64,000 nucleotides of DNA from Anaerostipes rhamnosivorans (lineage in GTDB: Bacteria; Bacillota; Clostridia; Lachnospirales; Lachnospiraceae): the NCBI RefSeq assembly GCF_005280655.1, contig NZ_CP040058.1, positions 1,402,001-1,466,000 of the forward strand. The letters run 5' to 3'. The translations under genes were made by a program, and so were the position numbers. How positions within the stretch are numbered: the first letter of the stretch is position 1; each line of letters starts with the position of its first letter. A model generated the notes under the pieces. That model saw only the letters and a program-made list of their open reading frames with translations. It was not told where the DNA came from and did not search any database. Shown one piece after another: positions 60,824 through 64,000 of this stretch.

Positions 60824-61420
60824 ATGGATGAGACCAGCCAGAAAATCATAGATGCTGCCATGTCCTTAGTAAGAGATAAAGGCTATGTGGCGACTACCAC
60901 AAAGGATATCGCAAATGAAGCCGGGGTCAACGAATGTACTCTGTTTAGGAAGTTTCATAATAAGAAAAGCATTGTAATGAGCGGTATTGACCAGGAAAAA
61001 TGGAGAGGAAATTTGACGCCGGAGGTTTTCTGTGACATTCGGTGGGACTTAGCCCATGACCTGGAGATGTTCATGACGGAATACATGAAAAGGATAACTC
61101 CGGACTTTGTGAAACTGTCCATTGGTCTCAGAGCCCCTCAGATCTATGAGGACACGGCCCCGTTTATTATGAAGATTCCTCAGGCATTCATGTCGTCGCT
61201 TACAGATTACTTTGAGCAGATGGAGCAAAAAGGGAAGATTCCCAAACTGGATTTTGAGGCAATGGCTTTGACGCTTTTCTCCAGTACATTTGGATTCACT
61301 TTTCTGAATGCTTCCTTCGACCATGAGCTTATGGGGATCAGCAGAGAAGCCTTTATAAAACAAACCGTTTCTGTGTTCCTGCATGGAATTCAGGACGACA
61401 ACAAAATGAGCAGTCTATAA
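60824..61420 (+). CDS. TetR/AcrR-family transcriptional regulator
   Basis: A 198-residue repressor. The N-terminal helix-turn-helix is ATTTKDIANEAGVNECTLFR with KFHNKKSIV after it. The C-terminal ligand domain is helical and poorly conserved, so the inducer is unknown. It has its own promoter and lies 110 nt before the acetolactate synthase gene, with a 24-bp palindrome between. That makes ilvB a likely target along with its own gene. Confidence 0.88.
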   Translation: MDETSQKIIDAAMSLVRDKGYVATTTKDIANEAGVNECTLFRKFHNKKSIVMSGIDQEKWRGNLTPEVFCDIRWDLAHDLEMFMTEYMKRITPDFVKLSIGLRAPQIYEDTAPFIMKIPQAFMSSLTDYFEQMEQKGKIPKLDFEAMALTLFSSTFGFTFLNASFDHELMGISREAFIKQTVSVFLHGIQDDNKMSSL

Positions 61421-61439
61421 AAGCTTCCGAATAAATAGA

Positions 61440-61466
61440 GCGGTACTGTCTTTATGGCAGTACCGC
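61440..61466 (+). other. Hairpin between the TetR gene and ilvB
   Basis: GCGGTACTG (61440-61448) pairs with CAGTACCGC (61458-61466) around a 9-nt loop. No T-run follows, so termination is doubtful. Confidence 0.45.
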
Positions 61467-61479
61467 ATCATATTACCCT

Positions 61480-61503
61480 ATATGCAAGCGAATGCTTGCA
61501 TAT
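61480..61503. promoter_or_regulatory. 24-bp palindrome upstream of ilvB, likely TetR operator
   Basis: ATATGCAAGC-GAAT-GCTTGCATAT is a perfect inverted repeat with 10-bp arms, 28 nt before the ilvB start. Size and form match TetR-family operators. A clear -35/-10 pair for ilvB is not visible here. Confidence 0.7.
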
Positions 61504-61530
61504 AACACATAAAGGATGGAGGTAGGTACG

Positions 61531-63246
61531 ATGAACATAACAGGAGCAGAATTGGTCGTTAAAGCATTGAAGGAGGAGAAAATAGATACCTTATTTGCTT
61601 ATCCTGGAGGCCAGGCTATAGATTTATTTCATGCGCTCTATGGTGAGAGGGGCATTCGGGTGATCACTCCCCGGCATGAACAGGGGCTGATTCACGCCGC
61701 AGACGGCTATGCCCGCACCACAGGCAAAACAGGAGTCTGTCTGGTGACCAGCGGTCCGGGCGCGACCAATCTTGTGACAGGCATTGCCACGGCCAACATA
61801 GACAGTGTTCCCCTTGTCTGTTTTACAGGGCAGGTTCCCACGGGTTTGATTGGAAAGGATTCTTTCCAGGAGGTTGACACTGTCTCTATTGTGAAGACGG
61901 TCTGTAAATATGCGGTCACGGTCCGCGACCGTAAAGAACTGGGGTCTGCCATAAAAAAAGCATTTGAGGCTGCCAAAACAGGGAAACCCGGAGTAGCGGT
62001 GGTTGACCTGCCGAAAGATATCCAGCAGGAGCTTGGTCCTGATCTGTATTCTGCCAATGGGAAACTGCGGCCGGAGGCGGATATTCCCCCGGAACAGATC
62101 CGGCAGGTAGAAGATATTCTGGGAACATGCCGAAGACCTTTATTTTTGGCAGGAGGAGGTGTCAACATCGCCCATGCCGGCAAGGAAATGACGCACTTAG
62201 CAGAGAAAACAGGGATTCCAGTGGTAACGACAATTATGGGCAAAGGAGCCGTTCCCACTAGCCATCCTCTTTACATTGGAAATCTGGGCATACACGGGAG
62301 CTTTGCCGCCAACACAGCGGTCAGCCAATGTGATGTATTGTTTGCCATCGGCACCAGATTTAATGACCGCATCATTGGAAATGCAGATGAGTTTGCCAGG
62401 CAGGCAGTGGTGATCCATGCAGATATAGAACCAAAGATGATTTCACGAAATATCGGCGTCGATGTGCCAATCACAGCAGATGCAAAAGGCGTCATCTCTG
62501 CACTGTCTGAACATGCCAAAATCCTGGACATTGAAGACTGGAAAAACAAGATCACACTTTGGAAACAGCAGCATCCGCTGGTGTTGAGAACAAAGTACCC
62601 TGATAAGATCAACGCCTGGGATGTGATAGGTGAAATCAATACGATATTCGAACGAGCGGTCATTACGACAGACGTGGGGCAGAACCAGATGTGGACAACA
62701 CAGTTTCTTGAATTGAATGATAAAAAGCAGCTGATCACATCCGGAGGTTTAGGTACGATGGGATATGGTTTTCCCGCCGCCATAGGAGCAAAGCTGGGCA
62801 ACCCGGACAAGGATGTGATCTCCATCTGCGGGGACGGGGGATTCCAGATGAATCTTCAGGAGATTGCCACGGCAGCAGCCTATGAGCTTCCGGTGGTTGT
62901 CTGTATTTTAAATAACGGATATTTGGGAAATGTCCGTCAATGGCAGGAGATGTTTTATGACAAACATTATGCTTCCACCTGTACCCGCTACCGTCAGAGC
63001 TGTCCTTTGGAGTGCAGCGGCCCATCAGCAGATTGTCCTGAGTTTTTTCCGGATTTCGTGCGTCTGGCAGAGAGTTATGGGTCAAAAGGGATTCGAGTAC
63101 AGAGAACAGAAGACATAGGAGATGCATTATTAGAGGCTAAGAAAACAAAAAAGGTTCCCACAGTCATTGAATTTATTCTGGGACGGGAGGATAATGTCCT
63201 GCCTATTGTTCCTCCTGGGAATCCATTGAACAGTATGATTGAGTGA
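61531..63246 (+). CDS. ilvB: Acetolactate synthase large (catalytic) subunit
   Basis: A 571-residue ThDP enzyme joining two pyruvates to acetolactate, or pyruvate and 2-oxobutyrate, for branched-chain amino acids. The catalytic Glu is in RHEQGLIHAADGYAR, the ThDP-Mg motif is GDGGFQMNLQEI to NNGYLGNVRQWQ, and the VRQWQ form is that of anabolic AHAS. A cysteine-rich insert (CX6CX3CX6C) lies in CTRYRQSCPLECSGPSADC. The ATG at 61531 follows GGAGGTAGG; the ATG at 61516 is inside it. No ilvN follows, so any regulatory subunit is elsewhere or absent. Confidence 0.92.
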   Translation: MNITGAELVVKALKEEKIDTLFAYPGGQAIDLFHALYGERGIRVITPRHEQGLIHAADGYARTTGKTGVCLVTSGPGATNLVTGIATANIDSVPLVCFTGQVPTGLIGKDSFQEVDTVSIVKTVCKYAVTVRDRKELGSAIKKAFEAAKTGKPGVAVVDLPKDIQQELGPDLYSANGKLRPEADIPPEQIRQVEDILGTCRRPLFLAGGGVNIAHAGKEMTHLAEKTGIPVVTTIMGKGAVPTSHPLYIGNLGIHGSFAANTAVSQCDVLFAIGTRFNDRIIGNADEFARQAVVIHADIEPKMISRNIGVDVPITADAKGVISALSEHAKILDIEDWKNKITLWKQQHPLVLRTKYPDKINAWDVIGEINTIFERAVITTDVGQNQMWTTQFLELNDKKQLITSGGLGTMGYGFPAAIGAKLGNPDKDVISICGDGGFQMNLQEIATAAAYELPVVVCILNNGYLGNVRQWQEMFYDKHYASTCTRYRQSCPLECSGPSADCPEFFPDFVRLAESYGSKGIRVQRTEDIGDALLEAKKTKKVPTVIEFILGREDNVLPIVPPGNPLNSMIE

Positions 63247-63287
63247 GAAACTGTGGACTGTAATACATATAATAAATGAGAATAGAT

Positions 63288-63324
63288 ACAAAAACAGCCC
63301 TCCAAAATGGAGAGCTGTTTTTGT
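63288..63324. terminator. Bidirectional terminator between ilvB and tRNA-Leu
   Basis: AAAAACAGCCCTCCA pairs with TGGAGAGCTGTTTTT (one mismatch) around a 3-nt loop with T-runs on both strands, serving the convergent ilvB and tRNA genes. Confidence 0.82.
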
Positions 63325-63347
63325 ATTAAAACCTGTCTTTTGATATA

Positions 63348-63431
63348 TGCCGGCAATGGGACTCGAACCCATACGCCCGTAAGGACAACAGATTTTGAGT
63401 CTGTCTCGTCTGCCAATTCCGACACGCCGGC
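63348..63431 (-). tRNA. tRNA-Leu (anticodon CAA)
   Basis: On the - strand an 84-nt class II tRNA. The acceptor GCCGGCG pairs with TGCCGGC (one G-U). The anticodon stem ACAGA/TCTGT holds the loop CTCAAAA, so the anticodon is CAA for codon UUG. The variable arm TTGTCCTTACGGGCGT is long as in leucine tRNAs, and the T-loop GGTTCGAGTCC is normal. CCA is not encoded. Confidence 0.95.
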
Positions 63432-63552
63432 TTACTGTCATAACGACCTTGACTATAATATCATCTCTAATTAAGATTGTCAATAATAAACGTTCAGTTT
63501 TGTGAACATATCTTTCCAGACAGGGGCCTTATCTAAAATAGAGAAAAACACT

Positions 63553-63581
63553 TTGACAGATGACACAGGATTCTTTACAAT
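63553..63581 (+). promoter_or_regulatory. Promoter of the Rrf2-family gene
   Basis: TTGACA (63553-63558), 17 nt spacer, TACAAT (63576-63581), close to consensus. The ATG follows about 43 nt later with AAGGGGGAA. Confidence 0.85.
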
Positions 63582-63623
63582 AAGAATATAACATAGAGAA
63601 AAAGTAGGAATAAGGGGGAACCC

Positions 63624-64000
63624 ATGAAGATCTCAACAAAAGGAAGATATGCGGTTCGTCTGTTATATGATTTGGCACAGCATAATACTGGAGAATGGAT
63701 TTCATTAAAAGATGTCTCTAAACGTCAGGGAATCTCTATCAAGTATTTAGAACAGATCGTGCGCCAGCTCAGTGTGTGCGGATATTTAAAAAGCCTGAGA
63801 GGACCAAGGGGAGGATACCAGCTTTCCAAAAAGCCTTCAGAATATACGATCGCAGATGTACTGGAGATCACAGAGGGGAGCATCGCCCCGGTGGCATGTC
63901 TGGATGATGAGACCAACCAGTGTGACCGCTATTATGACTGTCCCACCATTTTTATCTGGGAGGGGCTTGAAAGGGTTGTCCGGGATTATTTAAACAGTGT
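63624..64000 (+). CDS. Rrf2/IscR-family iron-sulfur regulator, partial
   Basis: Cut by the right end of the window after 125 residues. The start MKISTKGRYAVRLLYDLAQH and the winged helix YLEQIVRQLSVCGYLKS then GPRGGYQLSK are typical. Cys92, Cys100 and Cys106 match the three [2Fe-2S] ligands of IscR in number and place. It is likely the iron-sulfur biogenesis repressor, often followed by iscS and iscU, but those genes would be outside the window. Confidence 0.92.
   Translation, partial: MKISTKGRYAVRLLYDLAQHNTGEWISLKDVSKRQGISIKYLEQIVRQLSVCGYLKSLRGPRGGYQLSKKPSEYTIADVLEITEGSIAPVACLDDETNQCDRYYDCPTIFIWEGLERVVRDYLNS

Overview
The window reads as a chromosomal segment of an anaerobic, endospore-forming Firmicute of class Clostridia, most likely family Lachnospiraceae. 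This is inferred from gene content and style: spoIVA, a SleB-type cortex hydrolase, mixed ATG/TTG starts with strong AGGAGG ribosome sites, a T-box, a class A RNase P RNA, an oxygen-sensitive glycyl-radical enzyme and a Rex-type operator. An Anaerostipes-like genus is possible but cannot be proven from sequence alone. Both ends cut a gene: der at the left, an Rrf2/IscR-type regulator at the right.

Bases 1-30.5 kb are mostly conserved housekeeping genes on the + strand: der-plsY-gpsA and an aminotransferase; a lone MATE exporter on the - strand; dapF-murE-aroE (wall and aromatic precursors); spoIVA; fabH; a small alarmone synthetase with RNA-modification enzymes, a HAD phosphatase, an SDR and recU; yicC-gmk-rpoZ; uppP; a sigma-like protein lacking region 4; dgt; dnaG-rpoD-trmK-nif3; a uridine-kinase-like enzyme; and a secreted papain-like protease.

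Bases 30.5-42 kb hold rnpB, a SleB-like hydrolase, a tryptophan T-box with a trpXYZ-type ABC transporter, a divergent EamA transporter/LysR pair, an XRE regulator with a glycine-rich tail, a preQ1 riboswitch with queD-queE-folE-queC, and an iron alcohol dehydrogenase under a Rex-like operator. Bases 42-54 kb hold gltB-gltD, a split chromate transporter, a DUF5662 protein, 6S RNA, two LytTR regulators (one frameshifted, one with a degenerate receiver), an AI-2E family permease and a BFD-like iron-sulfur protein.

Bases 53.7-64 kb are the most distinctive part. A divergent DeoR-type repressor faces an operon of mannose-family PTS IIA, IIB, a glycyl-radical enzyme, its radical-SAM activase and a fused PTS IIC-IID. 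The layout implies that a sugar or polyol is imported as its phosphate and then cleaved or dehydrated by radical chemistry. A TetR regulator and a lone acetolactate synthase catalytic subunit follow, with a 24-bp palindrome between them, then tRNA-Leu(CAA) and the Rrf2 gene.

Intergenic gaps carry at least three families of interspersed palindromic repeats. One has a conserved 29-nt loop held by arms that differ between copies yet stay complementary. Another supplies the last codons and the stop of the LysR gene. No insertion sequence, prophage, rRNA or CRISPR array was seen.
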